In this document: positions 1 through 8,794 of the stretch, in pieces
Position numbering within the stretch: the stretch's first letter is position 1
How the letters are laid out: every line of letters begins with the position of its first letter
NCBI GenBank assembly: GCA_017478485.1
Contig: JAFVDI010000003.1
Span: forward strand, 62,001-126,000
Direction of reading: 5' to 3'
Origin: Clostridiales bacterium
GTDB taxonomy: Bacteria; Bacillota; Clostridia; Saccharofermentanales; Saccharofermentanaceae
DNA: 64,000 nt
Made by a program: the position numbers and the translations under genes
The notes under the pieces: generated by a model
The model's database searches: none
What the model was told of the DNA's origin: nothing
What the model saw: the letters and a program-made list of their open reading frames with translations, nothing else

Positions 1-1393
1 CTTCACAAAGGGTGCTCCGGATGTCGTATTCTCAAGATGTTCCAAGTATCTGGATGTAGACGGTGAGCATGACATGACTCCCGAGTATCTCCAGAGGATC
101 AAGGAAGCAAACCACAATTTCGCGATCAAGGCCATCCGTGTGCTCGCATTTGCCTATAAGGAGCATCCGGCAGGCTGCCAGGCTGATTTCGAAGATGAGA
201 AGGATCTTGTCTGCATCGGCTTGATCGGTATGATCGATCCTGCCCGTAAGGAGGCAAAGGATGCCATCGCGGTCTGCAAAGAGGCCGGCATCAGGGCTGT
301 CATGATCACAGGTGACTTCAAGGATTCTGCGGTTGCCATCTCAGATAACCTCGAGATGCGTGATGAGAAGCATATGGATGCTTTCTCGGGCGAGGAACTT
401 GACAGGATGAGCGACGAAGAACTCCGCAAGGTCGTTGAGACGGCAAGCGTTTATGCCCGTGTCTCACCTGAGCACAAGGTCAGGATCGTTGAGGCTCTCA
501 AGGCCAACAACCATATTGCTTCAATGACAGGTGACGGCGTAAATGACGCCATGGCTCTTAAGGCTGCCGATATCGGCGTTGCCATGGGCATCACCGGAAC
601 CGACGTTTCAAAGAATTCTGCCGACATGATCCTGATGGATGACAACTTCGCTACCATCGTAAAGGCTGTCGAGCAGGGAAGGATCATATATTCCAACATC
701 CGCAAGTTCGTAAGCTTCCTGCTTTCCTGCAATGTCGGTGAGATCCTTGTCATCTTTATTCTTTCACTCATTCCCGGCGGTGCTCAGGGATCTCCGTTCT
801 TCGGGATCGCGGCTCCTCTGACAGCGATCCAGCTTCTCTGGCTCAATCTTGTAACCGACTCTTTCCCGGCTCTTGCGCTTGGACGCGAAAAGGGTGAGCC
901 CGGTATCATGAAGCTGCCTCCGAGATCAAAGAATGAACCCATAATCAACAAAGCTATGCTTACGACAGTTGCCGTCCAGGCAGCAGGTATCTTCCTTGCA
1001 GTCGCAGGTGCGTTCCTCGCGGCACTCGCCAGCATGAACAAGGGAAGCACGTTCTTCTATACAGGTTCGCTTGATAAGGTAATGCCTATAGATGTCGCAA
1101 GAACCGTAGCTTTCGCAACTCTTATCTGTGCAGAGCTGTTCAGGGCATTTGCTGCAAGGTCAGAGAGGATCTCGGTATTCAAGCTCGGTCTGTTCTCAAA
1201 CAAGATGATGAACGGTTCCGTCGGATTATCGATCCTGCTCCTGCTCGCGGTCATCTACATTCCCGGTGTTAACGGCATCTTCGACAATGTCATGATCTCA
1301 CCGATGGCATGGCTGATAATCCTGCCTCTGGCCTTCGTTCCGTTCATCCTGAACGAGGCGGTCAAGGCAATAAAGAACAGTTTGCATAAGTAA
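1..1393 (+). CDS. Cation-transporting P-type ATPase, calcium type (C-terminal part)
   Basis: The gene enters from the left edge. Reading from base 2 gives an open frame through a KGAPD nucleotide-binding motif, so the first ATG at 74 is internal and not the start. Visible family marks are the TGD motif, the hinge GDGVNDAMALKAADIGVAMG, and a C-terminal block of about six membrane segments. The membrane residues that bind calcium in SERCA-type pumps appear kept: NVGE in M5 and NLVTD in M6. This points to Ca2+ export by a P2-type ATPase, although manganese or another divalent ion is possible. The phosphorylation motif (DKTGT) and the M4 PEGL motif lie outside the window. No clear terminator lies before secG 64 bases downstream. 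Confidence 0.9.
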   Translation, partial: FTKGAPDVVFSRCSKYLDVDGEHDMTPEYLQRIKEANHNFAIKAIRVLAFAYKEHPAGCQADFEDEKDLVCIGLIGMIDPARKEAKDAIAVCKEAGIRAVMITGDFKDSAVAISDNLEMRDEKHMDAFSGEELDRMSDEELRKVVETASVYARVSPEHKVRIVEALKANNHIASMTGDGVNDAMALKAADIGVAMGITGTDVSKNSADMILMDDNFATIVKAVEQGRIIYSNIRKFVSFLLSCNVGEILVIFILSLIPGGAQGSPFFGIAAPLTAIQLLWLNLVTDSFPALALGREKGEPGIMKLPPRSKNEPIINKAMLTTVAVQAAGIFLAVAGAFLAALASMNKGSTFFYTGSLDKVMPIDVARTVAFATLICAELFRAFAARSERISVFKLGLFSNKMMNGSVGLSILLLLAVIYIPGVNGIFDNVMISPMAWLIILPLAFVPFILNEAVKAIKNSLHK

Positions 1394-1457
1394 AACCGCT
1401 GTGTTATTATCTAACGGCATTATTTTAGGGACAATTTAAATAGGAGGTCTTAGACTG

Positions 1458-1709
1458 ATGACAGGTTTAAAGATAGCACTTTCTATAATCGATATAATCC
1501 TCGCAGTAGCGATCATCATCCTTTTCCTCGTTCAGGAAGGTAATGACCAGGGTATGGGTGTTGTAGCCGGCGGTTCTTCCGAGTCATATTACGGCAAGGC
1601 TAAGGGCAGAACACTCGATGAGCAGCTCAAGCGTTGGACAGTTATCTGCAGCATTCTCTTTGCGATCGTTTCGGTAATCCTTTACCTTTCCGTTGCAAGA
1701 GGCTGGTAA
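1458..1709 (+). CDS. secG: Preprotein translocase subunit SecG
   Basis: An 83-residue protein with two hydrophobic segments (about residues 7-28 and 60-80) joined by a glycine-rich, polar loop containing GGSSESYYGKAKGRTLDEQL, the usual SecG arrangement. SecG is the non-essential third subunit of the SecYEG channel and helps SecA-driven protein export. A strong ribosome binding site (AGGAGG, about 1442-1447) precedes the ATG. A strong terminator follows directly. In many Clostridia secG sits just upstream of rnr, as here. Confidence 0.93.
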   Translation: MTGLKIALSIIDIILAVAIIILFLVQEGNDQGMGVVAGGSSESYYGKAKGRTLDEQLKRWTVICSILFAIVSVILYLSVARGW

Positions 1710-1731
1710 GTTTTAGAGAAAGAAGTTATTT

Positions 1732-1766
1732 AAAGCCTTTCGGTCATACGGCCGGAAGGCTTTTTT
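1732..1766 (+). terminator. Rho-independent terminator after secG
   Basis: Stem AGCCTT-CGG paired with CCG-AAGGCT around a short loop, followed by six T. It separates secG from rnr. Confidence 0.85.
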
Positions 1767-1824
1767 ATCGCCAAGTGTAGTAAGATATTATTAAGAAAAA
1801 GAAATGGAAAATGGAGATAGTTAT

Positions 1825-3918
1825 ATGGAAAGAAACAGAAGACACAGCTATGACGGTGAATCCGGCATGAAGCGTTCTCGTTCGGCAATGAACATGAGCG
1901 CCGCGCAGAGAAGAAGGAACAGGGAGATCAAGGCAAAGGTCATCGAAAAGACTGCTCCGCAGTGCATAGGCGATCTTGAGGCCAGAGGCCCGTTAAAGGT
2001 TAAGAATCAGGTCATCGGAATCCTCAGACCTCACGGTGCTGGCGGCGTTGTCATGCCTGATCCGGCATTCAGGGATACAGATTTCGGCGCGGTCGAGATC
2101 GACAAGAATCACCTCAACGGCGCGCCGTTCGATATGGCGGTCGTTTGCGAGATACTGAATCCGGAAGCTGGCAAGGGCGAACTTCGCGGAACAATAAAGG
2201 AAGTTCTTGGAGACATCGGAAACAATGATGTCCGTATGCTCACGGTCCTCCGACAGTTCGGTCTGTCACAGACATTCCCGGATAAAGTCCTTAAGGAAGT
2301 CGAGCCTGTTGCTCCTTCCCTGAGCGAAGAGGAAGTCAGCAAGGCTATAGAATCCGGAAGAAAGGACTTAAGGGACCTTCTCACCATTACGATAGACGGT
2401 GAGGATGCAAAGGACCTGGATGATGCGATCTCCCTTGAAGAGCTCTCCAACGGCAACTTCCGTCTGTATGTTCATATTGCGGACGTTTCGAACTATGTCC
2501 GGGAAGGAACGGCTCTCGATGCCGAGGCCTTTTCGCGTGCGACATCAGTCTATCTTGTTGACCGCGTTATCCCGATGCTCCCGCCTAAGCTTTCAAACGG
2601 CATCTGCAGCCTTAATCCTAAGGCTGACAGATTTACCATGACCTGTGAGATGCTCGTTGACCGTGAGGGAAGCACCTACGGAGGAAAGATATATGAGAGC
2701 GTCATCCACAGTGATGCACGCATGAGCTATAACGAGTGCTACAGGATACTTACGGAACCCAAGGATACGGATGAGAAGGAGTACGGGCCGATCGTTCCCA
2801 TGCTCGAAAAGATGAAGGTCCTTGCAGATATCCTGAAAAAGATGAGGGAGCGCCGCGGAGCTTTGCGTTTTGAGTTCCCCGAGACCAAGGTCATATTAAA
2901 TGACGATCAGACGGTTAAGGAAGTAATGCCCGAGCCTACAAACTTCGTTCACGGCATAATCGAGTCGTTCATGATATGTGCCAACGAATTCGTGGCAAAG
3001 ACATATTGCGCAATGAGCTATCCGTTCGTTTACCGTGTCCATGAGGACCCCGATCCGATCAAGATCGCAAGGTTCCAGTCGGTTGCAAAATACCACGGTG
3101 CAATGGGACACCTTTCAGGCAAGATCCAGCCCGCCGACATCGTGCGGTTCATGGATACAATCGGCGATGATGATGCGCTTCCGGTATTAGACCAGCTCCT
3201 TCTGCGTTCGATGGCAAAGGCACGCTACGCATCCGAGTGTTTAGGGCATTTCGGTCTGGCATCCAAGTACTACTGCCACTTCACGAGCCCCATCAGGCGT
3301 TATCCTGATCTCATGATCCACCGCATAATCAAGAGCCAGCTCCACGGCGAGAACAAGCGCTCCCATTTCGCAGGCATTGTTGATGCAGCATCCGAGCAGT
3401 CTTCAGAGATGGAGAGAAATGCCGTTGACGCGGAGCGCGCATCTGTTGATATCAAGGTCTGCGAATACATGGCAGACAAGGTCGGAGACCACTATGAGGG
3501 TGTTGTTTCGTCGATCATCGAAAACGGATGCTTCGTCATGCTCGACAGCTCGATCGAGGGATTCGTGCCTTTCAGGACTTTGAGTGACCACTACTATTTC
3601 GATGAGCAGCGTTACCGTGCGGTGGGTGCAAGAGGCGGCGCAGTTATCAACATCGGCCAGAGGATGGGCGTTATCGTTGAAAACGTTGATACAGAACTCA
3701 ACCGGATCGATTTTACGTTCGAGGATGAGTTTGAGCATATGCCTTCCAGAAAGCCCGTTTCTCCGAGATACGGAAGCGGTAAAGCTTCAAAGGGCAAGTA
3801 TTCGCCTGTGAGAAAAGCGGGAGGAAAGGGCAAGCCCGGATCATTCCGCGGCAAGAGCGGAGGACATAAGTCTTTCGGAGGCAGATCAGGCAGAGGCGGC
3901 GGAAAGGGCAGAAGATGA
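1825..3918 (+). CDS. rnr: Ribonuclease R
   Basis: 3'-to-5' exoribonuclease that degrades structured RNA and takes part in rRNA and tmRNA quality control. The order is: a basic N-terminal region, cold-shock-like domains, the RNB catalytic domain with its acidic cluster (GEDAKDLDDAISLEE) and the YVHIADVSNYV segment, then a C-terminal S1 domain (GDHYEGVVSSIIENGCFVML). It ends in a tail of about 50 residues made mostly of Gly, Lys, Arg and Ser, typical of RNase R. An ATG at 1804 is in frame, but the GGAGAT site at 1813-1818 fits the ATG at 1825 (6-base spacing), so I chose 1825 (697 residues). smpB, a frequent neighbour, is absent; a small overlapping gene follows instead. Confidence 0.93.
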   Translation: MERNRRHSYDGESGMKRSRSAMNMSAAQRRRNREIKAKVIEKTAPQCIGDLEARGPLKVKNQVIGILRPHGAGGVVMPDPAFRDTDFGAVEIDKNHLNGAPFDMAVVCEILNPEAGKGELRGTIKEVLGDIGNNDVRMLTVLRQFGLSQTFPDKVLKEVEPVAPSLSEEEVSKAIESGRKDLRDLLTITIDGEDAKDLDDAISLEELSNGNFRLYVHIADVSNYVREGTALDAEAFSRATSVYLVDRVIPMLPPKLSNGICSLNPKADRFTMTCEMLVDREGSTYGGKIYESVIHSDARMSYNECYRILTEPKDTDEKEYGPIVPMLEKMKVLADILKKMRERRGALRFEFPETKVILNDDQTVKEVMPEPTNFVHGIIESFMICANEFVAKTYCAMSYPFVYRVHEDPDPIKIARFQSVAKYHGAMGHLSGKIQPADIVRFMDTIGDDDALPVLDQLLLRSMAKARYASECLGHFGLASKYYCHFTSPIRRYPDLMIHRIIKSQLHGENKRSHFAGIVDAASEQSSEMERNAVDAERASVDIKVCEYMADKVGDHYEGVVSSIIENGCFVMLDSSIEGFVPFRTLSDHYYFDEQRYRAVGARGGAVINIGQRMGVIVENVDTELNRIDFTFEDEFEHMPSRKPVSPRYGSGKASKGKYSPVRKAGGKGKPGSFRGKSGGHKSFGGRSGRGGGKGRR

Positions 3919-4148
3919 AGAGCTTATTGATAAAGGACACTACAAAAGAAGAAAGGGAGCAGATCGTTGCAGAATCCATAGGCAACATCAGCGGATCCTG
4001 TGACGGCTGCATGTCCGGTCTTGCCGACATGTATCAGGATTACATAGACGGGAAGTGCGAGATCAAAGAGATAAACATGCGTTTCCGCGCGAACTACGAA
4101 AGTGCCGACGGATTAAATGACCGCAACAGCTGCGGTTATGCCAACTGA
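3915..4148 (+). CDS. Small conserved-looking protein with a CDGC motif
   Basis: A 77-residue soluble protein. Its start overlaps the rnr stop (ATGA), so the two are probably translationally coupled. The sequence begins MKSLLIKDTTKEEREQIV and contains GSCDGCMSGLADMYQDYIDG. The paired cysteines (CDGC) suggest metal binding or redox chemistry, but only as inference. I recall similar short proteins in many Clostridia without an established function. Its 3' end overlaps the convergent lipoprotein gene by 13 bases. Coding potential is supported by the coupled start and by the lack of any other gene in this space. Confidence 0.75.
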   Translation: MKSLLIKDTTKEEREQIVAESIGNISGSCDGCMSGLADMYQDYIDGKCEIKEINMRFRANYESADGLNDRNSCGYAN

Positions 4149-4969
4149 GCTTTGCGGACGTATTTTGTTTCGCCGTTTTGATTGGTAAGCGTATTTTTAT
4201 CATCCGAGTATTTGAATGACAGGGATTCGGGTTTGCCGTCCTTTTCGTAAGTGAACGTCACGTGATCCTTTTCGAGCCTGACGTCAGTGACGGTAAGCTT
4301 GATTGCTTCTTTGTTTTCGCTGTCCTGGGACGGCAGTATAATAAACCGTGTTCCGTCAGTTTCATGCCTGAACTTTACGAATGATCCTTCTTTGTCCGGA
4401 CAGAAATAATCTCCTTCAAACAGTTTGAATGCCCTGTCCGGAAGATTTGCTTTATCGCCGTATTTAATGAGGGTCTTCTGGATGAACTCGAGATCTTCGA
4501 TGCCGTCGGTATAACCGCTGTAAACGTGCTTTGCTGTTCCGTCCGGATCGTAATAAACGAATCCCCATGTGGAGCCGTCGTTATAGTTAGAATAATCCTT
4601 ATCCTTATAGGGTTCTCTTTCGATCACGGAAATGATGCTGCTGTAAATATCCGGCAGATCAACGTTGTCTATCTTCTTTACGGTCTTGGATTCACCGCTC
4701 AGACTGTATTTTTCGGTTATCTCGAGCCTTCCGTTGTAATGCAGGATATATTCAGATTCTTTCCAATAATCCGCATCCCAGTCAAACGGACCTTCGTTTG
4801 TGCAGCTGACTTTCAGCATAACAGCATCTGAAAGGGCAAGATCCGGCTTGGAAGTTACCGGAAGGGTGTGGTTCGGGAATCCGTCATATATCACGTTTTT
4901 TTTAAGCGAACACCCTGTCACGAGTGCCAGACAGAGCAGGATAGAGATTAAACACATTCTTCTAGCCAT
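4136..4969 (-). CDS. Predicted lipoprotein of unknown function
   Basis: A 277-residue protein with a short basic start, a hydrophobic segment and a lipobox (LVTG before Cys20), so it is probably exported and lipid-anchored. The mature part is hydrophilic and rich in Asp, Lys, Tyr and Ser, with beta-type spacing (for example DGSTWGFVYYDPDGTAKHVY). I do not recognise a family. A site like AAAGGATGG precedes the ATG on the minus strand. The gene is a single unit, convergent with and overlapping the end of the small CDGC gene, and back to back with the aspS leader. Confidence 0.8.
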   Translation of the reverse strand: MARRMCLISILLCLALVTGCSLKKNVIYDGFPNHTLPVTSKPDLALSDAVMLKVSCTNEGPFDWDADYWKESEYILHYNGRLEITEKYSLSGESKTVKKIDNVDLPDIYSSIISVIEREPYKDKDYSNYNDGSTWGFVYYDPDGTAKHVYSGYTDGIEDLEFIQKTLIKYGDKANLPDRAFKLFEGDYFCPDKEGSFVKFRHETDGTRFIILPSQDSENKEAIKLTVTDVRLEKDHVTFTYEKDGKPESLSFKYSDDKNTLTNQNGETKYVRKAQLA

Positions 4970-5083
4970 GTTCCGACCATCCTTTCAGCAACTGCAGATG
5001 CCGCGTTTTGATTAATTTTCACCGATTTGTTTCCGGTTGTCCAGTAAAGCCCTTATCTGCTGATAATATAAAGTTTTATTAAG

Positions 5084-5112
5084 TTGACAACAGGCTTTGG
5101 ATTATGTACTAT
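5084..5112 (+). promoter_or_regulatory. Sigma-A promoter for the aspS T-box transcript
   Basis: TTGACA at 5084-5089 and TACTAT at 5107-5112 are 17 bases apart. The predicted start near 5119 lies just before the T-box stem I sequence, which supports the assignment. Confidence 0.65.
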
Positions 5113-5118
5113 TTCCTC

Positions 5119-5345
5119 GTTAATTGCGATGACGGAGACCCCTAGTAGTTACGGTAAGTCGCCTTCAGAGAGCTTTGCCCCCGGGCTGAAAGGCAGAGCG
5201 GAAAGAGACCGTAAACGAATAACAACTCCAGCAGCATACCGGTATAAAGAGATTTCGCTGTTTTGCGAAGTAAATCAGGTGGCACCGCGGACATGTTTTG
5301 TTCGTCCTGAACTTAAGAAAGCTTAAGTTCGGGGCGTTTTTGTTT
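5119..5345 (+). promoter_or_regulatory. T-box riboswitch upstream of aspS, probable Asn specifier
   Basis: The conserved T-box sequence AGGTGGCACCGCGG is at 5277-5290. It is followed by a terminator stem (GAACTTAAG / CTTAAGTTC) and a T run ending at 5345. In stem I, TTACGGT (5149-5155) pairs with ACCGTAA (5208-5214) and GGAG (5134-5137) can pair with CTCC (5226-5229). Between them lie AGTA (5144-5147) and GAA (5217-5219), the usual specifier-loop (loop E) strands. The bases after GAA read TAACAACTCC. The best codon there is AAC (5221-5223) followed by a purine, which is an Asn codon. No GAC lies in the loop. Uncharged tRNA binding would favour readthrough into aspS-mtaB. Confidence 0.9.
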
Positions 5346-5369
5346 ATCCCCGGATAGAAAGGAACGGAT

Positions 5370-7118
5370 ATGAGTAACATCTACAGAGACAAGTACATCA
5401 ACGAACTCACAGAGCAGGATGTAGGAAACGAACTTAGAGTATGCGGCTGGATCGAGAACATCAGGGATCACGGCGGCGTTTCTTTCATCGACTTAAGAGA
5501 CATGTACGGCACTCTTCAGGTCGTAATGCGCGACACGAGCCTTCTTGACGGACTCGTAAAGGAAGAGGCGATCTCCATTGAAGGTAAGATCGAGCACAGA
5601 GACGAGGAGACATATAATCCCAAGATCGCTACGGGCACCATCGAGCTCGAGGCTCACAAGGTCGACGTCCTTGGTAAGGTCTATACACAGCTTCCTTTCG
5701 AGATCATGACATCCAAGGAGATCAGGGAAGATGTAAGGCTCAAGTACAGATATCTCGACCTCAGAAACCAGAAGGTCAAGGACAACATCGTCTTCAGATC
5801 CAATGTCATCGCTTTCCTGAGACAGAAAATGACTGAGATGGGATTCCTTGAGATCCAGACACCTATCCTTACGAGTTCTTCACCTGAAGGCGCAAGAGAC
5901 TACATCGTTCCTTCCAGAAAGTTCAAGGGCAAGTTCTATGCTCTTCCGCAGGCACCCCAGCAGTTCAAGCAGCTGCTCATGGTCTCCGGATTCGATAAGT
6001 ATTTCCAGATCGCTCCCTGCTTCAGAGACGAGGATGCAAGAGCAGACAGATCTCCGGGAGAATTCTACCAGCTCGACTTTGAGATGAGCTTTGCCACACA
6101 GGAAGACTTTTTCAGGGCAGGTGAGGAAGTCCTTACTGCAGCTTTTGAGAAGTTTGCACCTGCAGGCGCAAAGGTAACTGCGGCTCCTTATCCGGTAATC
6201 CCTTACAAGCAGGCTATGCTCGAGTTCGGCACAGATAAGCCCGACCTCCGTAACCCGCTCCGTATCATCGATGTCACCGAGTTCTTCTCAAGATGCACTT
6301 TCAAGCCTTTCCACGGCAAGACGGTAAGAGCGATCAACGTTCATGCAAAGCTCTCCAAGGGTCAGCACGAGAAGATGCTCAAGTTTGCACAGGATGACCT
6401 CGGAATGGGCGGCTTAGGCTACCTCGAGGTCCTTGATGACATGACATACAAGGGACCTATCGACAAGTTCATTCCCGATGACATGAAGGGTGAGCTCGCT
6501 GAACTTGCAAAGCTTCAGGCAGGCGACACGATCTTCTTCATCGCTGACAACGAAGCTAAGGCAAACGAGTGCGCAGGAGCCATCAGAAACGAGCTCGGAA
6601 AGCGTCTTGACCTCATTGAGAAGAATGCTTTCAGATTCTGCTTCGTCAACGATTTTCCCATGTACGAAAAGGATCCCGAGACACACAAATACATCTTCAC
6701 GCACAATCCGTTCTCAATGCCGCAGGGCGGCCTTGAGGCGCTCAATACAAAGGAACCCGGAGAGATCCTTGCATACCAGTACGACATCGTCTGCAACGGT
6801 ATCGAGCTTTCTTCCGGTGCTGTAAGAAACCATGACCTTGAGATCATGAAGAAGGCATTCGAGATCGCAGGCTATTCCGAGGAAGAGCTCAAGACCAAGT
6901 TCGGTGCGCTCTACAGCGCATTCCAGTTTGGTGCTCCGCCGCACGCAGGCATGGCTCCCGGTGTTGACCGAATGATCATGATCTTAAGAGGTGAGGAGAA
7001 CATCAGGGAAGTCATTGCATTCCCGATGAACGGAAACGCTCAGGATCTTTTGTGCGGCGCGCCCGGTGATGTAACCGAGCAGCAGCTCAGGGAGGTCCAC
7101 ATCAAGGTCAGACAGTAA
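5370..7118 (+). CDS. aspS: Aspartate--tRNA ligase, possibly non-discriminating (Asp/Asn)
   Basis: Bacterial-type class II synthetase of 582 residues. An N-terminal OB-fold anticodon domain (CGWIENIRDHGGVSFIDLRD) is followed by the catalytic core. Motif 2 is FRDEDARADRSPGEFYQLDF and motif 3 is GVDRMIMILRGEENIREVIA. The GAD insertion domain lies between them. The His in DHGG matches, from memory, a His found in non-discriminating enzymes such as that of Pseudomonas aeruginosa, where E. coli has Leu. Together with the Asn-type T-box this suggests that it also makes Asp-tRNA(Asn) for GatCAB to amidate. The site AGAAAGGAA precedes the ATG. mtaB follows after 10 bases. Confidence 0.95.
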   Translation: MSNIYRDKYINELTEQDVGNELRVCGWIENIRDHGGVSFIDLRDMYGTLQVVMRDTSLLDGLVKEEAISIEGKIEHRDEETYNPKIATGTIELEAHKVDVLGKVYTQLPFEIMTSKEIREDVRLKYRYLDLRNQKVKDNIVFRSNVIAFLRQKMTEMGFLEIQTPILTSSSPEGARDYIVPSRKFKGKFYALPQAPQQFKQLLMVSGFDKYFQIAPCFRDEDARADRSPGEFYQLDFEMSFATQEDFFRAGEEVLTAAFEKFAPAGAKVTAAPYPVIPYKQAMLEFGTDKPDLRNPLRIIDVTEFFSRCTFKPFHGKTVRAINVHAKLSKGQHEKMLKFAQDDLGMGGLGYLEVLDDMTYKGPIDKFIPDDMKGELAELAKLQAGDTIFFIADNEAKANECAGAIRNELGKRLDLIEKNAFRFCFVNDFPMYEKDPETHKYIFTHNPFSMPQGGLEALNTKEPGEILAYQYDIVCNGIELSSGAVRNHDLEIMKKAFEIAGYSEEELKTKFGALYSAFQFGAPPHAGMAPGVDRMIMILRGEENIREVIAFPMNGNAQDLLCGAPGDVTEQQLREVHIKVRQ

Positions 7119-7128
7119 CCTTTAGCTG

Positions 7129-8439
7129 ATGAAGGTCTATTTCCTGACATTAGGATGCAGAGTCAACCAGTACGAGACTGACGCTCTGAGGAGCATGTTC
7201 CTCGGGCGCGGTCATGAACTGGCCGAAAAACCTGAAGATGCCGACTGCTGCGTGGTAAACACATGCTCGGTCACGAGTGAGGCTGACAGGAAATCCAGGC
7301 AGATGCTCAGAAGAATGGCAAGGCTTAATCCCGGCACGATCGTCGTCGCCGCGGGATGCTCTGCCGAGACAACGGACGGCAAGGTCGATGCGGACATAAT
7401 CGCAGGAACCAAGGAACGCCTTTCGATCGTTGACAGAGCCGAAAAGCTTTTCGCTGAGAAGAAGGCCCTCATCCATGAGTTAGATCACGTAAGACCCGCT
7501 GTCTCAAAGAAGGATGAATATCACGACTTCGGGAGCGTTTTGTCTCCTGAGGGCTGCCGCGCGTTCATGAAGATAGAGGATGGGTGCGATTCTTTCTGCA
7601 CATACTGCATCATCCCTTTCGCAAGGGGAAGGGTAGCAAGCAGAAGCAGGGAATCCTGCATCAGAGAGGCAGAATACCTCGCCGGTAACGGCTTTAAAGA
7701 GATAATCGTCTCCGGCATCCACCTTTGCTCTTACGGCAAGGACAGGGGAGAAGACATAATGTCCCTTGCTTCGCTTCTAAAAGAGATCGACTCGGTGGAA
7801 GGCATCGAGCGTCTGCGTCTGGGATCGCTTGAACCGATATCCCTGACTGACGGATTCATAGACGCACTGGCAGGACTTAAGCATCTTTGTCCGTCATTCC
7901 ATCTTTCTCTTCAGAGCGGCTCTGACACTGTCCTAAAGAGGATGAACAGACACTATGATTCCAAGGGCTACGCATCGCGTGTAGAACGTCTCAGAGAGCG
8001 TTTCCCTGAAATGTCCCTGACGACGGACATCATCGTTGGTTTCCCGGGAGAGACCGATGAAGAATTTGAAGAGACGATGAGATTTGCCAAAGACATCGGA
8101 TTTGCCAGGATACACGTTTTCCCGTACTCGCTCCGAAAAGGCACGAAAGCTGCCGAGATGGAGCAGGTCCTGCCTGAGATTAAAAAGAAGCGCGAGACGA
8201 GGCTCCTTGCTCTCGCATCTGAACTTTCTTCAGATTTTGCTAATCAGATGACAGGTAAAAAAGCGGAGATCCTCGTGGAAAAAGTCATCAATAATACCGC
8301 ATCCGGCTATACCGGAAATTATGTCAGGGCAGAGGCCGTTATCCCTGACGGGGTAAGGATCCCCGTGCCTGGAGAGATCATAAGCGGGACTGTTTCATGC
8401 AGTAACGGAGCTGAGATCATCATCAGGACAACACTTTAA
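7129..8439 (+). CDS. mtaB: tRNA (ct6A/t6A37) methylthiotransferase MtaB
   Basis: Radical-SAM enzyme that adds a methylthio group to threonylcarbamoyl-A37 of ANN-decoding tRNAs. The 436-residue protein shows the order of the family. The N-terminal UPF0004 domain starts MKVYFLTLGCRVNQYETDAL and carries the three auxiliary-cluster Cys (LGC, NTCS, AAGC). The radical SAM motif CDSFCTYC (CxxxCxxC) follows, and a C-terminal TRAM-like region ends the protein. It starts 10 bases after aspS without a clear ribosome binding site, so translational coupling is likely. Co-transcription with aspS would place a tRNA modification gene under the T-box. Confidence 0.93.
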   Translation: MKVYFLTLGCRVNQYETDALRSMFLGRGHELAEKPEDADCCVVNTCSVTSEADRKSRQMLRRMARLNPGTIVVAAGCSAETTDGKVDADIIAGTKERLSIVDRAEKLFAEKKALIHELDHVRPAVSKKDEYHDFGSVLSPEGCRAFMKIEDGCDSFCTYCIIPFARGRVASRSRESCIREAEYLAGNGFKEIIVSGIHLCSYGKDRGEDIMSLASLLKEIDSVEGIERLRLGSLEPISLTDGFIDALAGLKHLCPSFHLSLQSGSDTVLKRMNRHYDSKGYASRVERLRERFPEMSLTTDIIVGFPGETDEEFEETMRFAKDIGFARIHVFPYSLRKGTKAAEMEQVLPEIKKKRETRLLALASELSSDFANQMTGKKAEILVEKVINNTASGYTGNYVRAEAVIPDGVRIPVPGEIISGTVSCSNGAEIIIRTTL

Positions 8440-8453
8440 AAATATAAAGAAAC

Positions 8454-8484
8454 TTTACATTTCAGCGTTCAAATGTGCTAATAT
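8454..8484 (+). promoter_or_regulatory. Candidate promoter for ireB-ruvX
   Basis: Extended -10 element TGCTAATAT (8476-8484) with a TTTACA-like -35 at 8454-8459. The 19-base spacing is long, so the extended -10 is the better support. Confidence 0.4.
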
Positions 8485-8523
8485 ACGAGTAAAGAAGGAT
8501 TTTTCCTTCACGGAGGATAGCTT

Positions 8524-8772
8524 TTGGACGACAGTACCGCAAAATTTAATCTTTCAGGTGACAGGACAGCGGATGTACATGCGCTGATGTCTTATGTGCT
8601 CTCGGCACTGAAAGAGAAGGGTTACAATCCCATCAATCAGCTGGTGGGTTACTTTATTTCGGGCGATCCTACCTATATCACGAATTATAAAGGCGCGAGA
8701 GGCCTTATCAAGAGAATAGACCGCGACGAACTTCTCGAGGTCATCATTAACGATTACTGCTCAAGGCTGTGA
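8524..8772 (+). CDS. ireB: IreB family regulatory phosphoprotein
   Basis: An 82-residue protein of the UPF0297/YrzL family. It keeps the family pattern: a short N-terminus with Ser/Thr residues (DDSTAKF), then SYVLSALKEKGYNPINQLVG and the segment SGDPTYITNYKGAR. In Enterococcus faecalis IreB is a substrate of the Ser/Thr kinase IreK and the phosphatase IreP and affects cephalosporin resistance. The start is TTG, set by GGAGG (8512-8516) at 7-base spacing. It heads the usual Firmicute run ireB-ruvX-DUF1292. Confidence 0.93.
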   Translation: MDDSTAKFNLSGDRTADVHALMSYVLSALKEKGYNPINQLVGYFISGDPTYITNYKGARGLIKRIDRDELLEVIINDYCSRL

Positions 8773-8794
8773 TCTTTTTCACGAGGAATAATTA

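Noticed and set aside
5207..5209. GAC as an Asp specifier for the aspS T-box
   Set aside because: These bases pair in the stem (ACCGTAA with TTACGGT), so they are not in the specifier loop.
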